DNA from: Bacteroidota bacterium
GTDB taxonomy: Bacteria > Bacteroidota > Bacteroidia > Cytophagales > Cyclobacteriaceae
Length of the DNA stretch: 58,159 nucleotides
Reading direction: 5' to 3'
Assembly: GCA_023393375.1 (NCBI GenBank)
Contig: JAEWLI010000156.1
Span: 1-58,159 of the forward strand
A program made the translations under genes and the position numbers. Of the stretch, positions 35,062 through 44,667 are shown one piece after another. Within the stretch, counting starts at the first letter, position 1, and each line of letters begins with the position of its first letter. Below the pieces are notes generated by a model, which worked only from the letters and a program-made list of their open reading frames with translations, did not search any database and was not told the origin of the DNA.

Positions 35062-37170
35062 TTAGTAAAACTTCACCCGGTTGTCTTCAATTTCAGAAAA
35101 TTCTTTGATCGCCTCGAGTAAATAATAAGATGTAGATTCAGTACGTCTTTGCAATACCTGATCCTGGTAAGTTGCTACATCAGTACTTGACGGAGGTTCT
35201 GTCAGTGCCATCAATTCTAAAATAACTACTCCATTATCACCTTTTACCGGTGAGGTACGTTCTCCCTCTTCCAGCGCAAATACCGCTCCGATTGCTTTAG
35301 GTGCAGCACCAACGGTAGGCAATGTATTGGCGTTTAAACTTAGGGAGCTGGAACTATACACATTGGCATCCTCGCCGTAAGCACTTGCTATTTCATCCAG
35401 ATTTCCTGAAAGATCCTTCAGTTTTTGGATAATCATATCTCCTTGTTTTTCTTTGATTACCTCTCTGGTCACTTGTTCCCTTACCTTATCTACACTAGCA
35501 AGCCCGGCTTCTGTTTTTTCGGTCAATACAGCTACTACATATTCATTATCCAGCTCAAATACTTGAGACACACTGCCAACAGAAGCATCATTGAACATCC
35601 ACATGATGACATTTCTGGCATCAGGAAAAGTATTCATTCGCCTATCATTTTTCCGTACATCCTTTACAGATAATACATTCAGGGAATCTTTAACAGCTTG
35701 TTGTTCAAATTCTTTAAGGTTACTTACCATACTGGCAAACCTGTCGGCACGGCGGTACGCTTCGTTTCTGGTAGCATCGCTCGGCAATACTTCGCGTTCG
35801 ATAGAGGCTATTGTAAATGACCGACGGGTAGGTAGCTCAGTAACATTTATAATATGAAAACCATATTCAGTTTCGATCACCCGATTGACCAGGCCTGTAT
35901 TTCTTGCATTGAAAACAGCTTCTTCAAATGGTTGTACCATTCTCCCTTTTTCAAACCACCCTAAATCACCTCCTCTTGTACTGGAAGGATCTTCGCTATA
36001 TTCACGAGCCATTTCAGCAAAACTTGCACCACTCCTGATTTCAGTTAAAATCCTGTTTGCTTCGTTTCGGGCTACTTGTTTGGCATCGTTGGTCGTGCCC
36101 TTGGCACGAACAAGAATATGACTTGCCCTGGCAGAGGCAACGGTATCGTCATTTATTCCAGAAACTTTATAAAGAACATAATTATTGTTGACCAAATAGG
36201 GACCACGAACGTCTCCCTCTGATAAGTTACTGATATTTGCTTTTAATGGATCTGGCAACTCCCCTATTGAATAGCTCCTGAAAGGATCAAAGCCATCTGA
36301 ATTGATCCGGGCAAAAACAGAATCCACTTCAGCTTTACGGAATTCATCTTTTAATTCGTTGAGATCCTGTTTAATGTAGGCGGTATCTTCCTTTGATGCT
36401 TGTAATGAAAACCTGATATACTTGGCACTCCGGCTATCTTCCATTTGATACCGGGTCTTATTTTTCCTGATATGATCCTTGAGTTCACTATCACTAACCT
36501 GAACCAGGGAATCATTAATATTGGAATAAGGTATATACAGATACTTAACCTCAGCCACTGTATTTTCAGCATTATATGCCTTGCGTGCTTCAGCCTTTGG
36601 CACATATGCAGATTGAATCATTAAATAATCGTACTTCAAGCGTAAGCGTGAAGGCTTGAGATTGCTTTCAAATAAAAACCAAGCTGATTGCTCTTGTGGT
36701 GCCCTGTTTTTTAGATCCCTAAGATAGCTTCGGATGGCCTCACGACTTATTTCACCAGTTTCAGGGTCTGAAAATGCTTGTTGTATTTCTGGTCTGATAT
36801 TTTTTCCCTGTACCATATCCACTAATTCCTGATCTGTTACAGCAATGCCCAGCTTATCATATTCTTTTTGAAAAGCAGTCTTAACTATCAAAAAATCCCA
36901 TGCTTGTTGACGCAGGGAGGACATTTCATTATCACTGGGATTCCTCTGGGTATTGATCAGAAAATTATATTTCATCTCTTCGACCTGCTGGTTGAATTCT
37001 TCAATAGAAATTTTCTCACCGGCAATTTCACCTACATGTCTGTCCGATTGACCTAATAACATTGAGTTGGGACCAAGAATATCACCACCAACAATGAATA
37101 AGCCAAGACCAAGAGCTACTAGGCCAACTGCTACACCGGAATTTTCTCTAATTCGTTTTATTAAAGCCAT
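35062..37170 (-). CDS. Membrane-anchored peptidyl-prolyl isomerase, PpiD/SurA type
   Basis: The 702-aa protein is a periplasmic folding factor anchored by one N-terminal membrane helix (about residues 12-32: GVAVGLVALGLGLFIVGG). After it comes a SurA/PpiD-type N-terminal domain (EKISIEEFNQQVEEMKYNFL). The parvulin domain contains ASARASHILVRAKG, then EYSEDPSSTRGGDLGWFEKGRMVQPFEEAVF and TEYGFHIINVTEL. A long C-terminal domain completes it. Full-length PpiD homologues in Bacteroidota have this size. A strong promoter precedes it and a strong terminator follows it, so it is a single-gene unit between the CNNM-type gene and priA. Confidence 0.93.
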   Translation of the reverse strand: MALIKRIRENSGVAVGLVALGLGLFIVGGDILGPNSMLLGQSDRHVGEIAGEKISIEEFNQQVEEMKYNFLINTQRNPSDNEMSSLRQQAWDFLIVKTAFQKEYDKLGIAVTDQELVDMVQGKNIRPEIQQAFSDPETGEISREAIRSYLRDLKNRAPQEQSAWFLFESNLKPSRLRLKYDYLMIQSAYVPKAEARKAYNAENTVAEVKYLYIPYSNINDSLVQVSDSELKDHIRKNKTRYQMEDSRSAKYIRFSLQASKEDTAYIKQDLNELKDEFRKAEVDSVFARINSDGFDPFRSYSIGELPDPLKANISNLSEGDVRGPYLVNNNYVLYKVSGINDDTVASARASHILVRAKGTTNDAKQVARNEANRILTEIRSGASFAEMAREYSEDPSSTRGGDLGWFEKGRMVQPFEEAVFNARNTGLVNRVIETEYGFHIINVTELPTRRSFTIASIEREVLPSDATRNEAYRRADRFASMVSNLKEFEQQAVKDSLNVLSVKDVRKNDRRMNTFPDARNVIMWMFNDASVGSVSQVFELDNEYVVAVLTEKTEAGLASVDKVREQVTREVIKEKQGDMIIQKLKDLSGNLDEIASAYGEDANVYSSSSLSLNANTLPTVGAAPKAIGAVFALEEGERTSPVKGDNGVVILELMALTEPPSSTDVATYQDQVLQRRTESTSYYLLEAIKEFSEIEDNRVKFY

Positions 37171-37190
37171 TATATATAAATTATGAGCCG

Positions 37191-37221
37191 CAAAATTATA
37201 TAACTATATCTGCAATACAAA
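37191..37221 (-). promoter_or_regulatory. Bacteroidota-type promoter for the ppiD-like gene
   Basis: On the minus strand TTTG (37221-37218), an exact 19-base spacer and TAATTTTG (37198-37191) fully match the consensus. The -7 box is 21 bases before the start codon. Confidence 0.75.
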
Positions 37222-37248
37222 ATTTTTGTTTTCCTATTCGAAAACGTA

Positions 37249-38529
37249 TTATTCTTTTGTTTCTTTTATTTTATTCAGGGATAATTTAACTGTATCGATA
37301 CGATTGTCCTGCATTGATACAATTGTGAAATAATATGGTGAAAATTCAACCACTTCGTGCATGCTTGGAATGTTTTCCGTAATCGACAAAATGAACCCAC
37401 CTAGTGTATCATAATCACCTATAGGAATGTTCCAGTTATATTTTTCATTCAGATAATCTATTTCATGTCGTGCACTGAACAAATAATTATTGTCATCAAT
37501 TTTTTGTTCTATCCATTCTTCCAGGTCATGTTCATCCTGAATATCACCAAATATTTCTTCAATGATATCCTCGATAGTTACAACACCCGAAGTCCCTCCA
37601 AATTCATCTACTACTAAAGCAATGCTTTTATGCTCCGTGATAAATTGAATCATCAATTCATTGGCAAGCATAGTTTCTGGTACAATTATGATAGGATTCA
37701 GAATGCTATTGATATCTTTTGGCTTTTTGAAAATTTCCAACGAATGGCAATACCCAATTATATCATCAATAGAATCTTTATATACCAATATTTTTGAATG
37801 CCCGCTTTGAATAAATGCTTCTTTCAATTCTTCTATGCCGTCTTCTATATCTACAGCCTCCAGATCTGTTCGGGGCACCATACACTCTCTTACCTTTACA
37901 GTTTTAAACTCGAGTGCATTTGAAAATATTTTCGGATCCACATCCATATTTTCATTTTTAGTGGATTGCAATAGGTTGTTGACATAGTTTGAAAGATCGG
38001 TCAGGCCATATACGGGTTTGTCTTCAGAATACTCTAATCTGAGTACTTTTGTGATTATAAACTTTGATAAACCCATTACGAGCATTATCACAGGCCACAT
38101 GAGGTGGTAGACAATCCATATAAATGGGGCAAATATTGACAATAACCAGTTGGGGTTTAGCATGAATATACTTTTAGGGGTAAATTCTGCTGTAAATAGC
38201 ACAATAATCGTCGCTATTAAAGTTTGTAAAATTAAAACCGCTGCATCTGCCTCAAGATAGTCGGGCAAAAATCCTGAAATAATTGGTTCAAGCACTTTGG
38301 CCATAAAAATACCATACACCACCAAAGTAATATTATTACCAACCAATGTAGCACTAATAAAAGAGGAAGGCTTGTTAATAAACCGGGAGAGGATGATTCC
38401 TGAGATTTGCCCACGTTTGCCCATTAGCTCAATTTGTAGCTTATCTGCAGAAATGAAAGCGATTTCAAGCCCTGAAAACAGTGCTGATAATAATAAACAT
38501 ATGATAATAATTGTGACCTGATATTCCAT
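37249..38529 (-). CDS. CNNM/CorC-type (hemolysin family) membrane protein
   Basis: The 426-aa protein has the DUF21-CBS-CBS-CorC_HlyC architecture. The DUF21 membrane domain (about 1-180) starts with LLLSALFSGLEIAFISADKLQIEL. A CBS pair (about 205-325) starts near VRECMVPRTDLEAVDIED and contains VVDEFGGTSGVVTIEDIIEEIFGDIQDEHD. The C-terminal CorC_HlyC domain follows (YLFSARHEIDYLNEKY). Family members are linked to Mg2+ export, and in gliding Bacteroidota GldE is a relative. I cannot decide between a transporter and GldE, because no gld genes are nearby; the neighbours are lptC and the ppiD-like gene. Confidence 0.88.
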   Translation of the reverse strand: MEYQVTIIIICLLLSALFSGLEIAFISADKLQIELMGKRGQISGIILSRFINKPSSFISATLVGNNITLVVYGIFMAKVLEPIISGFLPDYLEADAAVLILQTLIATIIVLFTAEFTPKSIFMLNPNWLLSIFAPFIWIVYHLMWPVIMLVMGLSKFIITKVLRLEYSEDKPVYGLTDLSNYVNNLLQSTKNENMDVDPKIFSNALEFKTVKVRECMVPRTDLEAVDIEDGIEELKEAFIQSGHSKILVYKDSIDDIIGYCHSLEIFKKPKDINSILNPIIIVPETMLANELMIQFITEHKSIALVVDEFGGTSGVVTIEDIIEEIFGDIQDEHDLEEWIEQKIDDNNYLFSARHEIDYLNEKYNWNIPIGDYDTLGGFILSITENIPSMHEVVEFSPYYFTIVSMQDNRIDTVKLSLNKIKETKE

Positions 38530-38717
38530 TCAATTTTATCAATATATATAAACCCACTTTTTACTTGGGAATTTCATCATGTTCAACAAATATCAGAAAA
38601 TTGTCAACATAACTAACAACTATTCCAATTATAGAATTTCTTTTCAAATAACAACGGAGTAAAAATTTAATATTTAATGCCCTGTTGCATAATCTCGGAT
38701 AAATATACAATAAATTT

Positions 38718-39287
38718 CTAATCCTGAATAGTTATCGTTCCTTTGGGGTTCATAATTCGATAGGTTTCAAAGTTTTCGGGTGCTCTCAAACCATCACCGT
38801 AAATGGTTTCAGTAGGTGTTTTTATGATGACCTGTTTATCTGTGTAAATACTTTCGTCACCTGCACCTGGTTTCCAAAAAAGCTCTTCTGTGTTTAAGGT
38901 CTGTTGTGCTTCCAGGTTTCTTACCACTACATCACCTACTGCCCGGTATACATTTTCTTTTTTGGTATAAAAACCCTCATTCGCCTTGATGGTTACTGCA
39001 ATCTCGCCGTCTGGCTTATAATTTTCTATATAAAGGCCTTCTGGAAAGCGTTGATCCTGATTTTCCAAAATAGATTGTTTATCAGCCATTAATTTATAGG
39101 TAGTATAAGCGGTACTATCATCCTTCCTCGAAGAATAGATTGTCTCGATATTTGTAAATTCATACATTGGTCCTTCATAATCAGTGATATTGTTGATTTG
39201 CCCATCATCAGCACAACCAAGAAAAACAAAACCACTTAACATGCAAATTATAAATAGCCGTTGCATAATTTTTTTAATTTTAGTCAT
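38718..39287 (-). CDS. lptC: LPS export ABC transporter periplasmic protein LptC, lipoprotein
   Basis: LptC links the LptB2FG extractor to the periplasmic LPS bridge. The 189-aa product has an N-terminal signal with lipobox FLGC and then the LptC beta-jellyroll core. The core spans GPMYEFTNIETIYSSRKDDSTAYTTYKLMADKQSI, KANEGFYTKKENVYRAVGDVVVRN and KTPTETIYGDGLRAPENFETYRI. An internal Met (MQRLFIICML) could also be the start. Lipoprotein anchoring instead of a membrane helix is common in Bacteroidota. It lies 188 bases upstream of the CNNM-type gene and 51 bases downstream of the TPR gene, with a terminator in between. Confidence 0.9.
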   Translation of the reverse strand: MTKIKKIMQRLFIICMLSGFVFLGCADDGQINNITDYEGPMYEFTNIETIYSSRKDDSTAYTTYKLMADKQSILENQDQRFPEGLYIENYKPDGEIAVTIKANEGFYTKKENVYRAVGDVVVRNLEAQQTLNTEELFWKPGAGDESIYTDKQVIIKTPTETIYGDGLRAPENFETYRIMNPKGTITIQD

Positions 39288-39290
39288 ACA

Positions 39291-39317
39291 AAAAAAGCGG
39301 TGATCTACCGCTTTTTT
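39291..39317 (-). terminator. Terminator between the TPR gene and lptC
   Basis: AAAAAAGCGGT (39291-39301) and ACCGCTTTTTT (39307-39317) form an 11-bp stem with a 5-base loop. On the minus strand the 3' arm runs out in seven U. It lies 21 bases after the TPR gene stop codon and directly upstream of lptC. Confidence 0.8.
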
Positions 39318-39338
39318 TAATATGATTTATAAAATTCT

Positions 39339-40643
39339 TTAGTCTCGTGTTTGTAAAGATACTGATTCATTGATCCAACAACCTATGCTAATCGCTGCGC
39401 CAGATGTTAAATTATACTGGAACGCTTCTTCTTTAGAAGGAAATTGTCCTTTGGCTTTAGACATTGATTGTGAATCACCGGCTCTACGGTACATTTCATA
39501 AGCAGCTAAAAACACTCCTCTGTCCTGAACAACATTAGCATTTCCCTTGCAATCATCGAAACTGTTATAGTATAAGTCGCCAATTTTTTTGTAAGCATCA
39601 GTCAAAGTTGGGTCGGTATTAACAGCTTGTCTGTAAAAGTTACGGGCATTGACCTTGTTTTTCCTCAGATTTTCAATATCCCCGAGCTTGATGTAAACTT
39701 CTCCTTTTTTAGTGTTATCCTCGGTGAGCTCAATAGCTTCTTTTAAGTAAGTAATTGCCTGATTATAATTTTCAGCTTGAATACTTCTTATGCCAATCAA
39801 ATAAGCCAGACCATAATTAGGTTCACTTTTATGAATGATCGTGACAGTTTTTATAAATTCCGGATCATCAATACATTTTGCTGCGTACATTAACGACATA
39901 ATCTTTTTAGCCAAAACTATGTCATTGGGATTTTGGGCCAATTTAGGGGTCAGGTTGCCTTTTATAAAATTACAATCCACACTCACGGTAGCCATAAAAA
40001 CTTTATCCAGATTTTCTTTCATGGCTGGAATGTTGTCCTCTTTTGTATTGGCTGCTTTCCAATCCAATACCTGATTAAGATTATCATAAATATCTATTGC
40101 TTTTTCATCAGTGATATTACCACCAGACGCCTTGTATCTTCTCACTACATCCATATAAGGTACTATTAGGAAGGATGCGATCTTATTGCCATTCAACTCA
40201 TGTGTTTTGGCAAATATGTTATACAGATCTTCAAGCTTATCCTTATTGTCGGCATAATATTTATATGCTGTAAAAGCTTTTCTGTTCAAGACATTCGCCT
40301 CATCATTAAAATATTTGATTCTCATATCGTACATCACTAAGGCCGAGTCCTGTAAGTTTGTTTTCTTAGATGGATCCTTTTCAACTTCAGCCAAACCCTC
40401 ATAAATTTTAGCCCCATCAATATAAAGAGAATTGTGCAAATCAGGAACATTGTTGAGTAGCCATAAATGAGGTTGTTTGGCTCCTTGATAATTGTCCTGT
40501 TTCAATGCATCTTTATACAATACATATCGTTCTTCTGCAGCAGCCTTATCTTCTGGCCAGTTCCAGCTATTGGAAGTCTGTGCAGAAAGCTGCAATACAG
40601 CCCCGAAATAAATCACACCTACTAATAATGCTTTCATTTTCAT
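39339..40643 (-). CDS. Secreted tetratricopeptide-repeat protein
   Basis: The 434-aa protein has a signal peptide (MKMKALLVGVIYFGAVLQLSAQ, cut near residue 22). Mostly helical TPR-like repeats follow; the clearest are YLIGIRSIQAENYNQAITYLKEAIEL, GEVYIKLGDIENLRKNKVNARNFYRQAVNTDP and DAYKKIGDLYYNSF. It ends with a Cys-containing tail (ISIGCWINESVSLQTRD). No enzymatic motif is seen. It follows an outer-membrane beta-barrel gene with 16 bases between, which suggests a periplasmic partner of that protein. Confidence 0.8.
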   Translation of the reverse strand: MKMKALLVGVIYFGAVLQLSAQTSNSWNWPEDKAAAEERYVLYKDALKQDNYQGAKQPHLWLLNNVPDLHNSLYIDGAKIYEGLAEVEKDPSKKTNLQDSALVMYDMRIKYFNDEANVLNRKAFTAYKYYADNKDKLEDLYNIFAKTHELNGNKIASFLIVPYMDVVRRYKASGGNITDEKAIDIYDNLNQVLDWKAANTKEDNIPAMKENLDKVFMATVSVDCNFIKGNLTPKLAQNPNDIVLAKKIMSLMYAAKCIDDPEFIKTVTIIHKSEPNYGLAYLIGIRSIQAENYNQAITYLKEAIELTEDNTKKGEVYIKLGDIENLRKNKVNARNFYRQAVNTDPTLTDAYKKIGDLYYNSFDDCKGNANVVQDRGVFLAAYEMYRRAGDSQSMSKAKGQFPSKEEAFQYNLTSGAAISIGCWINESVSLQTRD

Positions 40644-40659
40644 GATCTTGTTACTTTAT

Positions 40660-41949
40660 TTAATCATATTTTCTTGTACGAAACCAACTTGAATCTCTAA
40701 ATGTTATACCTAGAGAAAATTTAAAATAATCTTCTATGATTAGATTGTCTCCTCCAAACCCTCTTTTACCATATCCAAACATCAGATTAACAAGTGATTC
40801 TCTACTTACTGGTAAACCTGCACCAAAATTGATACCAAATTCTTTAATTTGAATATTATTTTGAGAATATGGGGTCTGATGATAATATAGGCCTGTTCTA
40901 TAAATAGATCTTTTCAAATAACTTGTAACTGATGTAAAGTCCGGAATAACTTCAAACCCTATGGCTACCTTATAACTCTTTTTAAGGCCTTCTGAATCAC
41001 CTTCAAAATTCCGGAATTTAGTAAAGTCCTGTGTAGTGAAATCTATTGCGGTAGCCCATCTTAACCCGTTTTGTAAAGAAATGCCCAATCCAAATTTGGA
41101 CGGGAGGGAAATAGACCCATTCTCATTAAATGCAATGGTATCAAATTGGATAACCTGGTTATCGAAATATCTCCGTTGTTCAAGTAGTTCCAGCTTTTTT
41201 GAAGAAATCATAGTTTCTAAATCATATGTTCCTCCAATGCTAAATGAATAATTGTTATTTAGCTTTACTGAATAGGCCACACCTAGTCCTAAATCTACAT
41301 CGGAGTAGGATGTACGACGATAATAATTGGTATTAAAATAAGATGCTATTGTTGTGTCCTGATCATTAATCCAGAAAGGTTTCACGGTAGTTTCATCTAT
41401 TGTGGAACCAAAATAATAACCTGCTCTGGCACCAATAAAAAGATTTTTAATCCTACCCCCTAAAGCCACATATGCCTGATTAATACCACCCGATCCTATC
41501 GCATCAATTTCTGCCTGACCCGAGCTGCCACTGATATTTTGTTTGGTTTGAATATTATATTCTACCTGACTATAGGGTTTTAAACCCATACTTAGCGTCA
41601 TCTTCCCCCCTTTAATCACAGGAAAAGCAAATGCCATATATCCGATATTCAGTGTGGAGTTTCTTTGAAAAAGTGTACCCTTTTTTAAATTTCTTATTTC
41701 TCCTACTGCACCAATATCAAATGTGGTCGAGTAATTCAATGGAAGTAAAGCCGGATTAAGGGTATTGATATGAAACTGACTACCTAAAGCTATACCTGTC
41801 CCGCCCATTGATTCATTGGAAATAAGCCCCATTCCCTGCAAGTCACCGATACCCTGGATGCTATAGGGAGACTTACTCAACTGGGCAAAAGATGTACCCA
41901 CACCTGACACGATCGTGACAAAGCATAAACATTTAATTAGTTTGAACAT
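40660..41949 (-). CDS. Putative outer-membrane beta-barrel protein
   Basis: The 429-aa protein has a signal peptide (cut after SFAQ, about residue 22). It is built of alternating aromatic and glycine-rich strands, for example MGLKPYSQVEYNIQT, GARAGYYFGSTIDETT, FSIGGTYDLETMISS and GINFGAGLPVSRESLVNLMFGYGKRG. This resembles the outer-membrane transport protein (FadL-like/PorV-like) group, but I cannot fix the family. It overlaps coaX by 17 bases and is followed after 16 bases by the TPR protein gene, so the three genes are co-transcribed. Confidence 0.72.
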   Translation of the reverse strand: MFKLIKCLCFVTIVSGVGTSFAQLSKSPYSIQGIGDLQGMGLISNESMGGTGIALGSQFHINTLNPALLPLNYSTTFDIGAVGEIRNLKKGTLFQRNSTLNIGYMAFAFPVIKGGKMTLSMGLKPYSQVEYNIQTKQNISGSSGQAEIDAIGSGGINQAYVALGGRIKNLFIGARAGYYFGSTIDETTVKPFWINDQDTTIASYFNTNYYRRTSYSDVDLGLGVAYSVKLNNNYSFSIGGTYDLETMISSKKLELLEQRRYFDNQVIQFDTIAFNENGSISLPSKFGLGISLQNGLRWATAIDFTTQDFTKFRNFEGDSEGLKKSYKVAIGFEVIPDFTSVTSYLKRSIYRTGLYYHQTPYSQNNIQIKEFGINFGAGLPVSRESLVNLMFGYGKRGFGGDNLIIEDYFKFSLGITFRDSSWFRTRKYD

Positions 41950-42652
41950 TATATAAAAGTATCTTATTGAGTCCGTACAAAACCAGTTCTGGCATCACAA
42001 ATATGGTGCCTCTTATTTTACTTTCAAAATAATTTGAATCACCACCGCATAAAAATACAGATAATCCGTTAAAAAGGCTTTTGTATTTTGCTATTACACC
42101 TTCTACCTCACAAATCACACCATTTATAACACCACTTAATATAGCGGTTCGAGTTGAATTTCCTATTAATTCGGAATTATCTTCAATTTCTATCAACGGC
42201 AAACCAGAAGTAAAATTATTTAATGCTTTCAATCTCATATTTAATCCTGGTGAAATACTTCCACCTAAATACTCATTATTGTGATTGATGAAATCATAAG
42301 TTATACAAGTGCCACAATCAATCACCAACACGTTTCCTTCTTTCTGGAACTGCCTTGCACCGATAACGGAGGCTAGTCTATCCAATCCTAATGTCTCTGG
42401 GGTGCCATATAAATTTGCTATTGGAATACATGTTGTGTGGTCGAACACCATTGTGTGGATTTTTTCTTCAATTAAAAGGTGATTTATCCTGTTGTTCTTC
42501 CTCACCGAACTTATAATGCAGTGTTTTGGCTGTAACCGATTGATTAAATCTTCTATCGCTTCATCTTTTAATATCTCGGTCTGTAATAAGGTCTTTCCCT
42601 CAAAAAGAGCTATTTTAGTGAGGGTGTTTCCCTGATCAACCGAAATATTCAT
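41933..42652 (-). CDS. coaX: Type III pantothenate kinase
   Basis: CoaX phosphorylates pantothenate, the first step of CoA synthesis. The 239-aa product has the ASKHA-fold motifs MNISVDQGNTLTKIALFEG (phosphate 1), TPETLGLDRLASVIGARQF and VLVIDCGTCITYDFIN (phosphate 2), with GGSISPGLNMRLKALNNFTSGLP as the substrate loop. It is divergent from anmK with a 66-base gap. The stop codon overlaps the next gene, the outer-membrane protein, which points to tight coupling of a metabolic enzyme to an envelope operon. Confidence 0.95.
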   Translation of the reverse strand: MNISVDQGNTLTKIALFEGKTLLQTEILKDEAIEDLINRLQPKHCIISSVRKNNRINHLLIEEKIHTMVFDHTTCIPIANLYGTPETLGLDRLASVIGARQFQKEGNVLVIDCGTCITYDFINHNNEYLGGSISPGLNMRLKALNNFTSGLPLIEIEDNSELIGNSTRTAILSGVINGVICEVEGVIAKYKSLFNGLSVFLCGGDSNYFESKIRGTIFVMPELVLYGLNKILLYNVQTN

Positions 42653-42718
42653 TTTAATTTTGTTGAATAAATTTATGAGTTTGCAAAAATATTACTTTTT
42701 ATTATAAAAACATATGGA

Positions 42719-43801
42719 ATGGATATTTACAAAACAATAGGTCTTATGTCGGGCACTTCCCTTGATGGGTTAGACATAGCCTATTGCGTGTTTCGTACCG
42801 ACGGTATCAAATGGGAATATGAAATCAGACATGCTGAAACTTTACCATATGATCAGGATTGGCAAAAACGACTATCTACTATCATGAGTGTCAGTTCGGT
42901 AGAACTTATGAAAACTCATGTGGAATTAGGCAAACTTCATGGTAATGGGGTTGCTGAATTTATGAAAAAGTATAGTTTGAATCCTGACCTGATTGCCTCT
43001 CATGGCCATACAGTCTTTCATCAACCTGAAAAAGGTTTTACACTTCAAATTAGTAGTGGGTATGAAATCATGAAATCCTGCCGGAAAAAAGTAGTCTGTG
43101 ACTTTAGAAGTTTGGATATTACATTGGGTGGACAGGGAGCCCCCTTGGTCCCGGTGGGTGACAAGTTGTTGTTTGCCGATTTTGATTATTGTTTGAACCT
43201 GGGGGGCATCAGCAATATTTCATTTGACCAACAACAAACAAGGATAGCATATGACATTGCTCCTAATAATATTGTATTAAACAAACTGGCCAATGAATTG
43301 GGACATGATTATGATCCGGAGGGTTCGATCGCTAAAACAGGAATTTTAAGGAAAGATTTACTGGACACTTTAAATCAATTGGATTACTATTCTTTGCCAT
43401 TTCCAAAATCATTGGGCATGGAGTACATAATGAAGGAAGTTTTCCCTATTATTGATGATTCTGGCTATTCCATTGAAGATAAGCTTTGTACCTTCAATCA
43501 TCACATTGCTTTTCAAATTAACCAGGAAATAATTAAATCATTGTCAGGAAAATCAGATCACAGTTTATTCCTCACCGGTGGAGGGGCATTTAATTCTTAT
43601 TTCGTGAAGTTATTAAAGGAATATGCTCAAGCGCGGTACAATATTCATCTTCCCGATAAAAAAACCATTAATTATAAAGAAGCACTGATCTTTGCTTTTT
43701 TGGGTGTTTTACGGATTAGAAATGAGGTTAATGCATTAAAATCAGTTACAGGAGCTTATCAGGATAGTTGTACAGGCATCATAATCGAGGCGGTAACATA
43801 G
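42719..43801 (+). CDS. anmK: Anhydro-N-acetylmuramic acid kinase
   Basis: AnmK opens and phosphorylates 1,6-anhydro-MurNAc in cell-wall recycling to give MurNAc-6-phosphate. The 360-aa product has the N-terminal ATP-binding motif TIGLMSGTSLDGLDIAY, the HGHTVFHQP segment, the substrate region LGGQGAPLVPVGDKLLF and FLTGGGAFNSYFVKLL at the C-terminal phosphate-binding site. No murQ or other recycling genes are adjacent. It is divergent from coaX and convergent with the phosphopantetheinyl transferase gene, with 1 base between the stop codons. Confidence 0.95.
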   Translation: MDIYKTIGLMSGTSLDGLDIAYCVFRTDGIKWEYEIRHAETLPYDQDWQKRLSTIMSVSSVELMKTHVELGKLHGNGVAEFMKKYSLNPDLIASHGHTVFHQPEKGFTLQISSGYEIMKSCRKKVVCDFRSLDITLGGQGAPLVPVGDKLLFADFDYCLNLGGISNISFDQQQTRIAYDIAPNNIVLNKLANELGHDYDPEGSIAKTGILRKDLLDTLNQLDYYSLPFPKSLGMEYIMKEVFPIIDDSGYSIEDKLCTFNHHIAFQINQEIIKSLSGKSDHSLFLTGGGAFNSYFVKLLKEYAQARYNIHLPDKKTINYKEALIFAFLGVLRIRNEVNALKSVTGAYQDSCTGIIIEAVT

Positions 43802-43802
43802 C

Positions 43803-44435
43803 TTATGTGGTATAGCATAATACATACCCATCCATGATCCGATAGTACAAAGGGATCACAAACTCCTCATCATCTATCCGGATAATTCCAGTAAAAGCAC
43901 CCTCCATATCCAGATGAAACGGTGCTATATATAGATTTTCTTTAAATATCAGCCTTTTTTTGCCATATAATTTATATAGTGCTTCTTTTGCACACCATAT
44001 AACTGTTAAGAGGGTCAGGTTCTCTCCTGCAAATTGTTTTTCTTGCTGATTTAAAAATTTACCACTTATTTTGAGAATTTTACCTTGAATTTTTTCCAAG
44101 TCTATCCCTGCTGAATGGTGGGTATTAAATAATGCTGCGGCATATGGGAAAGAGTGTGCCAGCGAAATATGATGCGGTGCCCCCACTAAAAAGGGCTTAC
44201 CATAACCATCTTTCATCACACTTTTTTTTTCGATTTGGCAGGCAGAAAAAATACACTGAAGTGCGGAACGAGCTGCCAGCCATTCTATCCTTTTCTTCTC
44301 ATTATGTATTAAACTCAGCTCTTCCTGTTCTTTGTCACATAAAGACAGCTGATTGAGGTCATCAGAATTTTCTCTGATTTCCCACAAAGCCCAGATGGCA
44401 TCTTTATCTATCGATTGTATTTCTATTAATGGCAT
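43803..44435 (-). CDS. 4'-phosphopantetheinyl transferase superfamily protein
   Basis: Sfp-type enzymes move phosphopantetheine from CoA to a carrier-protein serine. The 210-aa product has the family motifs: HHISLAHSFPYAAA (motif P1), AGIDLEKI with the Mg-binding Asp, and VIWCAKEALYKLYGK (the W-x-x-K-E-A motif). The length fits the Sfp/Gsp/HetI group better than the short AcpS form, so the target may be a fatty-acid or secondary-metabolite carrier. No carrier gene is nearby. A -7-like TATCTTTG lies just upstream (44455-44462, minus), without a clear -33 box. Confidence 0.88.
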   Translation of the reverse strand: MPLIEIQSIDKDAIWALWEIRENSDDLNQLSLCDKEQEELSLIHNEKKRIEWLAARSALQCIFSACQIEKKSVMKDGYGKPFLVGAPHHISLAHSFPYAAALFNTHHSAGIDLEKIQGKILKISGKFLNQQEKQFAGENLTLLTVIWCAKEALYKLYGKKRLIFKENLYIAPFHLDMEGAFTGIIRIDDEEFVIPLYYRIMDGYVLCYTT

Positions 44436-44636
44436 ACGATTTACGACCAGGGTGCAAAGATAATAATTAACCTATTAGGGAAGTTTAAGTGGTGTAAATA
44501 TCCTAAGGAATAATTAAATTAAACCATATTTATTAAAATGTGTAATCATGGTAGTATAAACTATGAGAAAAATATGATACACAGATATTTTTTACGTTAT
44601 TTGCCACTAAATCAGGCTAAATAGAACAAATTTAAG

Positions 44637-44667
44637 TATATTGATATAACAATATTTGATAACTTTG
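44637..44667 (+). promoter_or_regulatory. Possible promoter for the WD40-DivIVA-folB operon
   Basis: TAACTTTG (44660-44667) matches the -7 box, and TTG at 44641-44643 lies 16 bases upstream, slightly shorter than the preferred spacing. It is 33 bases before the WD40 start codon. The rest of the 265-base gap is AT-rich and I see nothing else in it. Confidence 0.35.
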
